Source: Vibrio aerogenes (GTDB lineage Bacteria; Pseudomonadota; Gammaproteobacteria; Enterobacterales; Vibrionaceae). Taken from it: a DNA stretch of 64,000 nt. The notes below the pieces were generated by a model. It made no database searches. It saw nothing but the letters and a program-made list of their open reading frames with translations, and was not told the origin of the DNA. Numbering within the stretch: position 1 is the stretch's first letter; each line of letters starts with the position of its first letter. A program made the position numbers and the translations under genes. The stretch spans positions 372,001 through 436,000 of the forward strand of contig NZ_AP024862.1 of NCBI RefSeq assembly GCF_024346755.1, written 5' to 3'. This document shows positions 53,575-62,060 of the stretch, piece by piece.

Positions 53575-54405
53575 TTAATCGTAAATCGTTGGAATTGGCT
53601 GCCGCTTATGCTCGGTGGCTTGATAAATACTGATGAGTTTATCGGTGACTGATTGAGGCACAGGTTTGCCTTCAAGGAAATCATCAATCTGATCATAGGT
53701 CAGGCTGAGTGCGTCTTCATCCGCTTTTTGCGGCGATAACTCTTCAAGGTCTGCTGTCGGTGTCTTGTTCACCAGTAACTCTGGCGCACCTAATGTCGCG
53801 GCTAACTGGCGGACCTGGCGTTTACTCAACCCAAACAACGGTGCTAAATCACATGCGCCATCGCCAAACTTGGTATAAAAGCCGGTGATATTCTCTGCTG
53901 AATGATCGGTCCCTAACACTAACCCACCGACATAACCTGCAATTTCATATTGCGCTGTCATTCTGGCCCGTGCTTTCACGTTCCCTTTGACAAAATCAAT
54001 TTTTTCAGGAGATTCAGGTAACAAGTCTGTCTGTTCCAGAGCGACATGAGTTGCCGCGTGTAGCCCGTCAACGCCAGCCTTGATATTCACGCTGACAGAG
54101 TGCGTTGGTTTGATAAACGAGAGCGACATTTGCGCTTCATCTTCATCTTTCTGTTCACCATAAGGTAATCTGACAGCAATAAACCGATAAGTCTCTGATG
54201 ATGTTTCTTCATTCAACTGATTCACCGCCATCTGTGCCAGACGGCCACAGGTTGTGGAATCAATCCCCCCACTGATACCCAGCACAAGCGCTTTACAACC
54301 AGATTCACTCAGTTTGCGCTTGATAAAATCAATCCGTCGCTGAATTTCGTATTCAGGGTCTATCGTTGGCAGTACATGCATTTCTTTACGGATCAATTGT
54401 TCCAT
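53575..54405 (-). CDS. nadE: NH3-dependent NAD synthetase
   Basis: Cytosolic enzyme making NAD from nicotinate adenine dinucleotide with ammonia, 276 residues, as E. coli NadE (275). The ATP pyrophosphatase loop [56 protein letters not shown] and KTPTADLEE motifs are all conserved. The start is ATG 54405 with AAGGA 8 nt upstream; a TTG 21 nt earlier lacks one. It is divergent, 97 bp away, from a nicotinate-nucleotide adenylyltransferase-like gene, so both last steps of NAD synthesis are encoded side by side. Confidence 0.95.
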   Translation of the reverse strand: MEQLIRKEMHVLPTIDPEYEIQRRIDFIKRKLSESGCKALVLGISGGIDSTTCGRLAQMAVNQLNEETSSETYRFIAVRLPYGEQKDEDEAQMSLSFIKPTHSVSVNIKAGVDGLHAATHVALEQTDLLPESPEKIDFVKGNVKARARMTAQYEIAGYVGGLVLGTDHSAENITGFYTKFGDGACDLAPLFGLSKRQVRQLAATLGAPELLVNKTPTADLEELSPQKADEDALSLTYDQIDDFLEGKPVPQSVTDKLISIYQATEHKRQPIPTIYD

Positions 54406-54502
54406 TTGACATTCCTTTTCGTGCAAGCAATATATATCTTTCCAATATCATACTGATTTCGGTGAATTAGAAAACCGGAGAATGAAATCAAAAAGGACGA
54501 AT

Positions 54503-55030
54503 ATGTTGAAAATTGCCGTTTTTGGCAGCGCTTTTAATCCGCCGACGCTTGGACACAAAAGTGTGATTGAATCACTGAGCCATTTTGACCGGATTTTATT
54601 AGTCCCCAGTATCGCGCATGCCTGGGGAAAGTCGATGTTGCCATATCCGGTCCGGTGTCAGCTGGTTGACGCATTTATTGCGGACATTGGTCATCCGGCA
54701 ATTATCCGGTCAGATATCGAAGCGCAGCTTTATCAGCCTGAACAGCATGTCACGACCTATGCGGTGCTGAAAGCTTTACAGGCTTGTTATGCTGAGGATG
54801 AGCTGACTTTTGTGATTGGTCCGGACAATCTGCTGAAATTTGATCGTTTCTATAAAGCGGAGGAGATCCTACGGCAATTTTCGCTATTGGCCTGTCCGGA
54901 AAAAGTCCAGATCCGCAGTACCGCGATCCGGGAGCAAATTCAGCAGGGAAAAGCGGTCTCACACCTGACGACACCATCTGTTGTAAGCATGATTCAGGAC
55001 TTGTCTCTTTATCACTCAGATAAATCATAA
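54503..55030 (+). CDS. Nicotinate-nucleotide adenylyltransferase-like protein (NadD family)
   Basis: Nucleotidyltransferase of 175 residues with the Rossmann-type motif AVFGSAFNPPTLGH (HIGH-like GH) and the C-terminal RSTAIRE (ISSTxxR-like) signature. The family adenylates nicotinate or nicotinamide mononucleotide, the step before NadE. It is shorter than E. coli NadD (213) and probably a second, NadD-like copy. Start is ATG 54503 with AAGGA 5 nt upstream, not the ATG at 54482. It lies divergent from nadE. A perfect 20-bp palindrome directly follows its stop codon. Confidence 0.88.
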   Translation: MLKIAVFGSAFNPPTLGHKSVIESLSHFDRILLVPSIAHAWGKSMLPYPVRCQLVDAFIADIGHPAIIRSDIEAQLYQPEQHVTTYAVLKALQACYAEDELTFVIGPDNLLKFDRFYKAEEILRQFSLLACPEKVQIRSTAIREQIQQGKAVSHLTTPSVVSMIQDLSLYHSDKS

Positions 55031-55050
55031 TATACCCATATATGGGTATA
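55031..55050. repeat. Perfect 20-bp palindrome TATACCCATATATGGGTATA
   Basis: The palindrome begins at the base after the nadD-like stop codon. Its ends TATACCCA and TGGGTATA equal the outermost bases of the MITE-like element at 46412-46680. It may be a terminator or a footprint of such an element. Confidence 0.7.
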
Positions 55051-55246
55051 TACCTGTTTAAATATAAAGCCTGCTTCTGTCATAAGCATCTGCATGACTT
55101 TGCGACCTCCCTGAAATCTTCCCGGTGGCAAAGTATATTTTTTGATATTCAGCTCACTAAAGAAAGAAAAAGCGAGAATATGTGATGTATGTGCTAAAAC
55201 TTATATTAGGGCATTATGTCGTCAGAGTGTTGCAGAAGGGATAAGT

Positions 55247-56797
55247 ATGGAATTGTTTGCGGATATGCGTCAGGAGCCGGATCATAAACCAGAAATTGAT
55301 CATACCAAGTCGGTGAAGATCAAAGAGCCCTGGAAAGTGTTACTGGTCGATGATGATCCTCAGATGCATCAGATTACACAACTTGCGCTGGGTAATTTCT
55401 CTTTTCAAAAGCGTCCGCTTCAGTTGATCTCTGCCTATTCAGGGGAAGAAGCCAAAGAGATCTTTCAGCGTGAGAAAAATATTGCTCTGGCATTGATTGA
55501 TGTGGTCATGGAAACAGAACATGCCGGGCTCGATCTGGTCCGGTTTATCCGGGATGACTATCAGGACCGTTTGGTCCGGTTAGTGCTCAGGACCGGGCAG
55601 GCAGGGCAGACTCCTGAAGATAAAGCGATTCAGGAATATGAGATTGATGATTACAAAGAAAAAACGGAATTAACGACTCAGAAGCTCAGAACACTGCTTT
55701 ATTCTATGTTACGTTCGTATCGCGACCTGTGTCTGATTGAACAGCAAAAAGAGGGCTTGAGTAAAGTCATTCAGGCCTCAGCAAATGTACAGAATACCAA
55801 GACCCTCAAAAACTATGCGACCTCCGTGCTTCAGCAACTCACGTCTTTGATCGGTCTTGAAGCGTCAGCATTTTACTGTATTGTTCAGCCGCATCTGGAT
55901 GGCGAAATGGGACGTGCAATGACGATTGCTGCGACTGGCAATTACGTTTCTTTCTATCAGGAATGCAGTTTCAATGTGTTACCGGATATTGTTGCAGAAC
56001 GCTGTAAGATCGCTCTGAAAAATAAACACTCTTATGATTTTTCTGATGCTTATGTGTTTCATATGAGTGATGATCGCGGTATTGATAACCTGCTGTATGT
56101 GAATTTAGTCGGCGAATTATCCGATCTGGATAAACAATTACTGAAAATCTATATGCAGAATATCAGCCTGACATTTGACAACATTAATTTGATGGTTGAT
56201 TTGCAGGAGACATCGCAAGAGCTTGTCTATCACCTGTCCAATGCGGTGGAAGCAAGGAGCAAAGAAACGGGGGCACATGTCCAGCGTGTGGCTCTGTATT
56301 GTGAAAGACTGGCGCAGTTATATGGGCTGCCGGATAAGAATGTTCAGCTGATTAAACATGCTTCCCCACTGCATGATGTGGGTAAAGTGGCAGTCCCGGA
56401 CAGCATTTTGCACAAACCAGGTAAACTGGATGCCGAAGAGTGGAAAATCATGAAAAAACATGTCGACTATGGTGTTGAGATTTTAAGTCAGTCTAAACGC
56501 AGCCTGATGGTGGTTGCGCGGGAGATTGCTGAAAATCATCATGAGAAATGGGACGGCAGCGGTTATCCATGTCAGCGTAGTGGCGACGATATTCCGGTGA
56601 GTGGGCGTATTGCGGCTCTGGCAGATGTATTTGATGCGTTGGGTGCCAAGCGCTGTTATAAAGAAGCATGGGGCGATTCGGAGATTCGGGATGAATTACT
56701 TGCGCAGCGCGGTAAACATTTTGATCCGAAACTGGTCGATTTATTCCTCGACAACTGGGATGACTTCATTGAAATCCGCGAACAGCATCCGGATTAA
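55247..56797 (+). CDS. Response regulator with DUF3369 and HD-GYP domain
   Basis: Cytosolic signalling protein of 516 residues: REC domain (about 30-150; VLLVDDDPQ, phospho-acceptor in LALIDVVMET), DUF3369-type GAF-like middle domain (about 170-320) and C-terminal HD-GYP domain (about 330-500). HD (SPLHDVGKV) and GYP (HHEKWDGSGYP) motifs are intact, so cyclic-di-GMP phosphodiesterase activity is expected. The start is ATG 55247 with AAGGGA upstream; an earlier frame start at 55142 has none. No kinase is adjacent. A 7-bp repeat array follows the stop codon. Confidence 0.93.
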   Translation: MELFADMRQEPDHKPEIDHTKSVKIKEPWKVLLVDDDPQMHQITQLALGNFSFQKRPLQLISAYSGEEAKEIFQREKNIALALIDVVMETEHAGLDLVRFIRDDYQDRLVRLVLRTGQAGQTPEDKAIQEYEIDDYKEKTELTTQKLRTLLYSMLRSYRDLCLIEQQKEGLSKVIQASANVQNTKTLKNYATSVLQQLTSLIGLEASAFYCIVQPHLDGEMGRAMTIAATGNYVSFYQECSFNVLPDIVAERCKIALKNKHSYDFSDAYVFHMSDDRGIDNLLYVNLVGELSDLDKQLLKIYMQNISLTFDNINLMVDLQETSQELVYHLSNAVEARSKETGAHVQRVALYCERLAQLYGLPDKNVQLIKHASPLHDVGKVAVPDSILHKPGKLDAEEWKIMKKHVDYGVEILSQSKRSLMVVAREIAENHHEKWDGSGYPCQRSGDDIPVSGRIAALADVFDALGAKRCYKEAWGDSEIRDELLAQRGKHFDPKLVDLFLDNWDDFIEIREQHPD

Positions 56798-56841
56798 CCA
56801 TTAACCATTAACCATTAACCCGGATTAACCATTAACCCGGA
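56791..56841. repeat. Short tandem array of CATTAAC / GGATTAACC units
   Basis: From the HD-GYP stop codon onward the sequence is built of ATTAACC 7-bp units, three in a row, alternating with CCGGATTAACC blocks. The stop codon TAA lies in the first unit. It looks like replication slippage. Confidence 0.75.
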
Positions 56842-56897
56842 TTAGCCGTAACCGCATCAGACCAGTTTTCCTCTGGCTGAAAGTGCTTTGCACATCC

Positions 56898-57335
56898 TTA
56901 TTCTGACTGGCGAATGGTTTCATCCAGCCATTGATCAAACTGAGATTGCGGCAGTGCACCATTGATGATATTCAAGCGCTGCCCCTGTTTGTAAACCATG
57001 ATGGTCGGAATACTCCGGATTTGAAATTGTGCCGCCAGTTCCTGTTCCGCTTCGGTATTGATTTTAATAAACCTGACTTTTCTGTGACGGTTTTTTGCAC
57101 TTTCTTCAAAAACCGGCGCAAAGCCCACGCATGGATTACACCATGGTGCCCAGAAGTCGATGACAACCGGAATATCGCTTTGCATCAGCGCCTGAAAGTT
57201 TTCTGAAGTGCCTTCAACCGGGTGGCCGTCAAGTAAATGCTGACGACACTTTCCACATAGCGGAACATCTGAAACCTGCGTGGCAGGTAAGCGGTTCATC
57301 GCCTGACAGGATGGGCAGCGTGTTTTAAAAGTCAT
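56898..57335 (-). CDS. trxC: Thioredoxin 2-like protein (TrxC), variant active site
   Basis: Cytosolic disulfide reductase, 145 residues, like E. coli TrxC (139). The N-terminal zinc module is seen in CPSC and CGKC (residues about 7-10 and 27-30). The thioredoxin fold follows with DFWAPWC, NTEAEQELAAQFQIRSIPTI and the cis-Pro. The redox motif is WCNPC where E. coli has WCGPC, so redox potential may differ. It is monocistronic and convergent with the HD-GYP gene. ATG start; a weak AGAG site is visible upstream. Confidence 0.92.
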   Translation of the reverse strand: MTFKTRCPSCQAMNRLPATQVSDVPLCGKCRQHLLDGHPVEGTSENFQALMQSDIPVVIDFWAPWCNPCVGFAPVFEESAKNRHRKVRFIKINTEAEQELAAQFQIRSIPTIMVYKQGQRLNIINGALPQSQFDQWLDETIRQSE

Positions 57336-57590
57336 GATATGCAGCTCTTGTTATAATAAAAGAATATACCTAATCTACCTTTAGATGCAGTATCAGGTTG
57401 TATGGGTATCCGGGAAAAATATCATCAATCATTGAATCATAACAACCATGAGTTTTGTAAGTCTGTCATCTGAGCCGCTGGTTGAAGCATATTCAGTGTT
57501 GAACCTTTATCAGAAACATGTGATTTAAATAACTATGTCCGGATGTTTTCAAATCGGCTGAACCGGGTATAGATGGTGTGGAGGTGTGCA

Positions 57591-57971
57591 ATGACATATC
57601 ACAGACATAGCTTATCGATCGGGCTGGAACGTGTTGACCATGAATTTTTTGTTTATATCAAGGCAACCGGAACACTCACTCATCAGGATTATGAAATCAT
57701 TACGCCATTACTGGATGCTGCGATTGCGAAAGTCAATACGCCCCAGGTGAATGTATTAGTTGATATAACACAATTTGAAGGCTGGGAGCTGCGGGCTGCC
57801 TGGGATGACTTCAAGCTGGGTTTAAGTCATGGTTCGGACTTTAATAAGGTTGCACTTTATGGTGAAAGAGAGTGGCAGGCTCTGATGGCGAAAGTGACGG
57901 ATTGGTTTACAACCGGCGATGTTCGCTATTTTGAAGATTATGATGCCGCTGTCCGTTGGCTGCAGAACTGA
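57591..57971 (+). CDS. SpoIIAA-like (STAS-related) protein
   Basis: A 126-residue cytosolic protein of the SpoIIAA-like family. Typical traits are LERVDHEFFVYIKATGTLTHQDYE at the start, VNVLVDITQFEGWELRAAWDDFK in the middle and VRYFEDYDAAVRWLQ at the end. Start is ATG 57591 with GGAGG 6 nt upstream, not the GTG at 57573. Function in Vibrionaceae is not established. It lies 130 bp upstream of the FMN riboswitch. Confidence 0.9.
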   Translation: MTYHRHSLSIGLERVDHEFFVYIKATGTLTHQDYEIITPLLDAAIAKVNTPQVNVLVDITQFEGWELRAAWDDFKLGLSHGSDFNKVALYGEREWQALMAKVTDWFTTGDVRYFEDYDAAVRWLQN

Positions 57972-58095
57972 ACGGATAGGTTCTTGCACAACGGCTGATT
58001 CGTATTACAATACGCTGGCGGGCAACTTGATGCATTCAGGTTGCTCATATGCCTGAGATCACTCAGGTCTCTTGTTATTTATCGAACTTTTTATT

Positions 58096-58266
<171 letters not shown>

Positions 58267-58360
58267 ACCAGACCCATGAATCCGTGATATTGATGATTCG
58301 TGATCGTCCGGTATTTCAATCATCACCCCTGTGCATCTTACATTATGGAGAATTCATAAG

Positions 58361-59306
58361 GTGGCAGGAATATTATTCATCATGGTCGCATGTTTAACAT
58401 GGGCGATTGATACTCTCATCCGATACCCGCTTCTGGGGGCCGGATACAGTACACTTCAGGTCGTTTTTACCGAGCATTTGATTTTGACAGTGCTGATCTC
58501 GCCTTTTGGCTGGCGGTATCGTCATTTTTTTAAGCAACTGAACTGGCGAATGGTTTTGTGCATGCTGTTTATTGGCGGTGTCGGCTCGGCTTTGGGAACG
58601 CTGGCTTTCACCGAAGCATTTCACTACCTGAATCCAACACTGGTGATTTTATTGCAGAAATTACAGCCGGTGGTGGCAATTTTACTGGCCTGCTTCGTAC
58701 TGAAAGAGCGGATTCAGTCTTCTTTTGTATTGTGGGCTGGTATTTTAATTCTTGGAAGTCTGGTGATGATGTGGCCTGACATCCTGACTTTATCACGCCA
58801 TGATCTACATACGACCCGTCAGGGAAGCGACATTATTCAGGGATATCTTTATGCCTTGGGGGCTGTTGTTGCCTGGGGGGGGCGCAACGGTTTGCGGAAA
58901 ATACCTGTCACTACAACAATGTCCGGCAAACGCAATTTTGTTCGGACGCTTCTTTTCCGGTTTCACTGTGTTAGCTGTTTTAATCTGTTTTCAGCCTGCA
59001 AGCATCCAGCCTATGGCAACAGGTGACTGGGAGTCTGTTGTGATGATGGCATGCCTGAGCGGACTGGCGGGGATGTGGTTCTATTATCAGGGATTGCGTT
59101 ACATACCTGCACGCCGGGCAACTCTGGTTGAGCTGACATTTCCTGTCTTTGCCGCAACAGTGAACTGGATGTTTCTCGGGCAAACTTTGTCCTTCTATCA
59201 GATTGTGGGTGGGTTGGTCCTGCTGACAGGCAATCTGGGATTGCAGCTGCGTGAAAATAAAGTGGTTCAGCCAGCCTCTGCAACGCTGACAAAACAGCAG
59301 GCATAA
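58361..59306 (+). pseudogene. ribN: RibN-like EamA/DMT transporter, frameshifted at a G8 run
   Basis: Inner-membrane drug/metabolite-transporter (EamA) protein, about 315 residues if one base is removed. The frame from GTG 58361 (TGGAG 10 nt upstream) carries the N-terminal half (WAIDTLIRYPLL, VILLQKLQPVVAI). It runs into a run of eight G at 58875-58882 and then reads out of frame to a stop at 59026. The second half continues in another frame (ATVCGKYLS to 59306). With seven G the join is VAWGG-ATVCGKYL. An FMN riboswitch upstream marks it as a RibN-type flavin transporter. Either the gene is broken, phase-variable, or there is a sequencing error. Confidence 0.85.
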
Positions 59307-59540
59307 ATCACTTTTCTCCGACAGATTCAGGGCTGAAATTTCGGGTGAGCCCTTTTTTATTATCGGGGTTTTATCCAGATGCCGGGCAGAAATCTGTCCG
59401 GGGTAAAAGAATAGTACAACAATGCAAACATTTTATATGTCTTATATGCGTTTGATTGCTATATTCAGGGCGTTTATAAATATATGCAATCAATATCTTA
59501 TGTGATTTGCTGGCTCTGATATCCATATGAGGCTGAAAAA

Positions 59541-61733
59541 ATGAAAAAGAACTATCGTACAGGCCGACGGTTCACCGGCTATTTGTTATTGGTATTGCTC
59601 AGTTTTCCCTTGCTGGCCAGGTCGATACTCACCGGGGAAGACGGTTACCGGCTCTGGCTCAAATATGATCCCATCAGCTCACCGGTGCTGTCAGACAAAT
59701 ACAGACATCAGTTTTCTCACTGGCAGGTATTGGGAGAGAGCCAGACGCTACAGGTTGTCCGGCAGGAACTGGATTACGCCTTTCGCGGACTGCTGGGGAA
59801 AAGTCTCCCTGTTGCCCGGAGTTCAGAGGCGTCTCTGATTATCGGAAGGCTGGCAAACCTGCCGGCACCGCTGCGCATTGAGGTGGAGCAAAGTGTGCCC
59901 GCGTCAAAAGAAGGTTATCTCATAAAAACAATACGTTACCGGGGAAAGACCGTCAATGTTATTACGGCAAAAACAGATATTGGGGCATTGTACGGTACTT
60001 TTCGTTTACTCAGGCAGCTGCAAACACTGCAGTCTGTTGACACAATGCATATTGCCTCGGAACCAAAGCTCAAAATCAGGGTACTGGATCACTGGGATAA
60101 CCTGAACCGGCATGTTGAGCGCGGATATGCCGGACAATCTATCTGGGACTGGCACAAATTACCGGAATATATTTATCAGCGCTATTATGATTACGCCCGG
60201 GCCAATGCTTCTGTCGGCATTAATGGCACCGTTCTGAATAATGTCAATGCGGACCCATTAATCCTGACACCACGATATCTCGATAAAGTCACCGCTTTGG
60301 CGGATGTATTCCGTCCATATGGTATTCGGGTATATCTGTCGGTCAAATTCAGTGCGCCACAGTTAACCGGTGGGCTGAAAACCTCTGATCCACTCGATCC
60401 GGCCGTCAGACAATGGTGGAAAAATAAGGCCCGCGACATTTATCAAAAGATTCCTGATTTTGGTGGATTTTTGGTCAAGGCTAACTCAGAAGGACAGCCG
60501 GGCCCCGGCGATTTTGGCCGGACGCATGCCGAAGGTGCAAATATGCTGGCGGATGCTTTAGCGCCTTATGGGGGGATTGTGATGTGGCGTGCTTTTGTCT
60601 ATGCCAATGAGAAGCATGAAGAACGCTCAAAGCAGGCTTACAGCGAGTTTAAACCACTGGATGGCCAGTTTCGTGACAATGTGTTGCTTCAGGTGAAAAA
60701 CGGTCCGGTTGATTTCCAGCCCAGAGAGCCGGTCAGTCCGTTATTTGGTGCAACACCCAACACATCACTGATGATGGAATTCCAGATTACGATGGAATAT
60801 CTGGGATTCAGCACCCATGCCGTTTATCTTGGCCCGTTATACAAAGAAGTCCTTGAAACAGATACGTATGCCAAAGGTCAGGGTTCGACCGTCGCAAAAG
60901 TGATTGATGGTTCGTTGTTTGGTCACCGGCTCAGTGGTATCGCCGGTGTGTCTGATATCGGCAGTGATCGTAACTGGACCGGACATATATTACTGCAGGC
61001 AAACTGGTATGTGTTTGGCCGGCTGGCATGGGATCACACTCAGTCAGCCGCCGGCATTGCCGGTGATTGGATCAAGATGACATTAACGCATGACGAACAG
61101 GCGGTTGCAGCGATTGAAAAGATGATGATGGCTTCACGTGAAGTGACCGTGAATTATATGACGCCACTGGGATTACATCACATCATGGGCACTGGCCACC
61201 ATTATGGGCCCGGTCCCTGGGTTGATTCTTTACCGCGGGATGACTGGAATCCGGTTTATTATCATAAAGCGGATCAAGCCGGTATCGGCTTTGACCGATC
61301 TCCGCGGGGTGTGAACGCAGTTGAGCAGTATTTCTCACCGCTCCGGGAGCAATTATCCGACCCGCAAACCACGCCGGAAAAATTTCTGCTCTGGTTTCAT
61401 CATTTGCCCTGGGATTACAAAATTCCCTCGTCAGGCCGTACATTGTGGAATGAATTAGTTCACCGTTATTATCAGGGCGCTGCCGATGTGAAAGCGATGG
61501 CGGCGCAATGGGATCACCTTCAGGATAAGCTGGATCCATTGCAGTTTGAGCAGGTCAGAATGGCTTTTGTGATTCAGCAACAGGAAGCCGAATGGTGGCG
61601 GGATGCCTGTGTTTTGTACTTTCAGCAATTCTCCGGTCAGCCGTTACCTGATGGACTTGAAAAACCTCATCATACACTGGCGTATTATGAACAGTTAAGT
61701 TTTCCTTACGCGCCGGGCCAGGGCGGAAAGTAG
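59541..61733 (+). CDS. aguA: GH67 alpha-glucuronidase
   Basis: Glycoside hydrolase family 67 enzyme, 730 residues, removing 4-O-methyl-glucuronic acid from xylo-oligosaccharides. The N-terminus has a signal peptide (hydrophobic about 12-26, cleavage near LLA), so it is exported. Catalytic features: general acid Glu in KANSEGQPGPG, and base pair residues in FRDNVLLQVKNGPVDFQPREP. TGHHYGPGPW and NPVYYHKAD are typical GH67 blocks. GAGG lies 8 nt before the ATG. It stands alone, not in a xylan operon, with tandem hairpins downstream. It complements the tannase-family esterase and GH1 system in plant-debris use. Confidence 0.94.
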   Translation: MKKNYRTGRRFTGYLLLVLLSFPLLARSILTGEDGYRLWLKYDPISSPVLSDKYRHQFSHWQVLGESQTLQVVRQELDYAFRGLLGKSLPVARSSEASLIIGRLANLPAPLRIEVEQSVPASKEGYLIKTIRYRGKTVNVITAKTDIGALYGTFRLLRQLQTLQSVDTMHIASEPKLKIRVLDHWDNLNRHVERGYAGQSIWDWHKLPEYIYQRYYDYARANASVGINGTVLNNVNADPLILTPRYLDKVTALADVFRPYGIRVYLSVKFSAPQLTGGLKTSDPLDPAVRQWWKNKARDIYQKIPDFGGFLVKANSEGQPGPGDFGRTHAEGANMLADALAPYGGIVMWRAFVYANEKHEERSKQAYSEFKPLDGQFRDNVLLQVKNGPVDFQPREPVSPLFGATPNTSLMMEFQITMEYLGFSTHAVYLGPLYKEVLETDTYAKGQGSTVAKVIDGSLFGHRLSGIAGVSDIGSDRNWTGHILLQANWYVFGRLAWDHTQSAAGIAGDWIKMTLTHDEQAVAAIEKMMMASREVTVNYMTPLGLHHIMGTGHHYGPGPWVDSLPRDDWNPVYYHKADQAGIGFDRSPRGVNAVEQYFSPLREQLSDPQTTPEKFLLWFHHLPWDYKIPSSGRTLWNELVHRYYQGAADVKAMAAQWDHLQDKLDPLQFEQVRMAFVIQQQEAEWWRDACVLYFQQFSGQPLPDGLEKPHHTLAYYEQLSFPYAPGQGGK

Positions 61734-61743
61734 CCTCATCAGT

Positions 61744-61778
61744 CCGGCACTCCGGTTTTCTGATGCCGGAGTGTCGGG
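61744..61778 (+). terminator. Hairpin after the GH67 gene
   Basis: CACTCCGG (61748-61755) pairs with CCGGAGTG (61766-61773), extended by flanking CCG/CGG bases. It follows the stop codon by about 12 nt. The T-run (TTCTTTG) is short. Confidence 0.6.
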
Positions 61779-61803
61779 TTCTTTGTTTACCAAAAAGGAG
61801 AAT

Positions 61804-61832
61804 ATCCCGGAAATATAAAAAGCCGGGATTTT
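61804..61832 (+). terminator. Second rho-independent terminator after the GH67 gene
   Basis: ATCCCGG (61804-61810) and CCGGGAT (61823-61829) form a 7-bp stem with a 12-nt loop, followed by TTTTATTT. It backs up the hairpin at 61744. Confidence 0.7.
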
Positions 61833-62060
61833 ATTTGACCGGAAAAATAAAACACAACCCGGTGGCAATTAATATTCACAACACAGCAAAGTTTGCTCAA
61901 GGTTAAAGAATGAAAACATATATTAACATTTTTTATGCACTTTAATCCCGGACTTGATATATTCATAGATCGTTTCTGGCATATGCCGGTGACACGTTGC
62001 GTGGGATTCAGAGTAAGCGTTGGGGCTTTATATCAATAAGATGGACTGAGGCGATATAGT

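Larger units (their letters stand above)
61734..62060. other. Intergenic region with tandem terminators before the second chemoreceptor
   Basis: The first 100 bp hold two hairpins (61744-61778 and 61804-61832). The remaining AT-rich 220 bp should contain the chemoreceptor promoter, but I could not place a flagellar sigma-28 or sigma-70 element with confidence. Confidence 0.5.

Noticed and set aside
53412..53696. Minus-strand frame overlapping the end of nadE
   Set aside because: Shadow frame; nadE reads through in a different register with full conservation.
58800..59306. Independent 168-residue transporter
   Set aside because: It lacks the N-terminal half of an EamA protein and a ribosome binding site; it is the second half of the frameshifted RibN-like gene.
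61840..62060. Sigma-28 promoter for the second chemoreceptor
   Set aside because: No TAAA-N15-GCCGATAA match was found; nothing better than chance.
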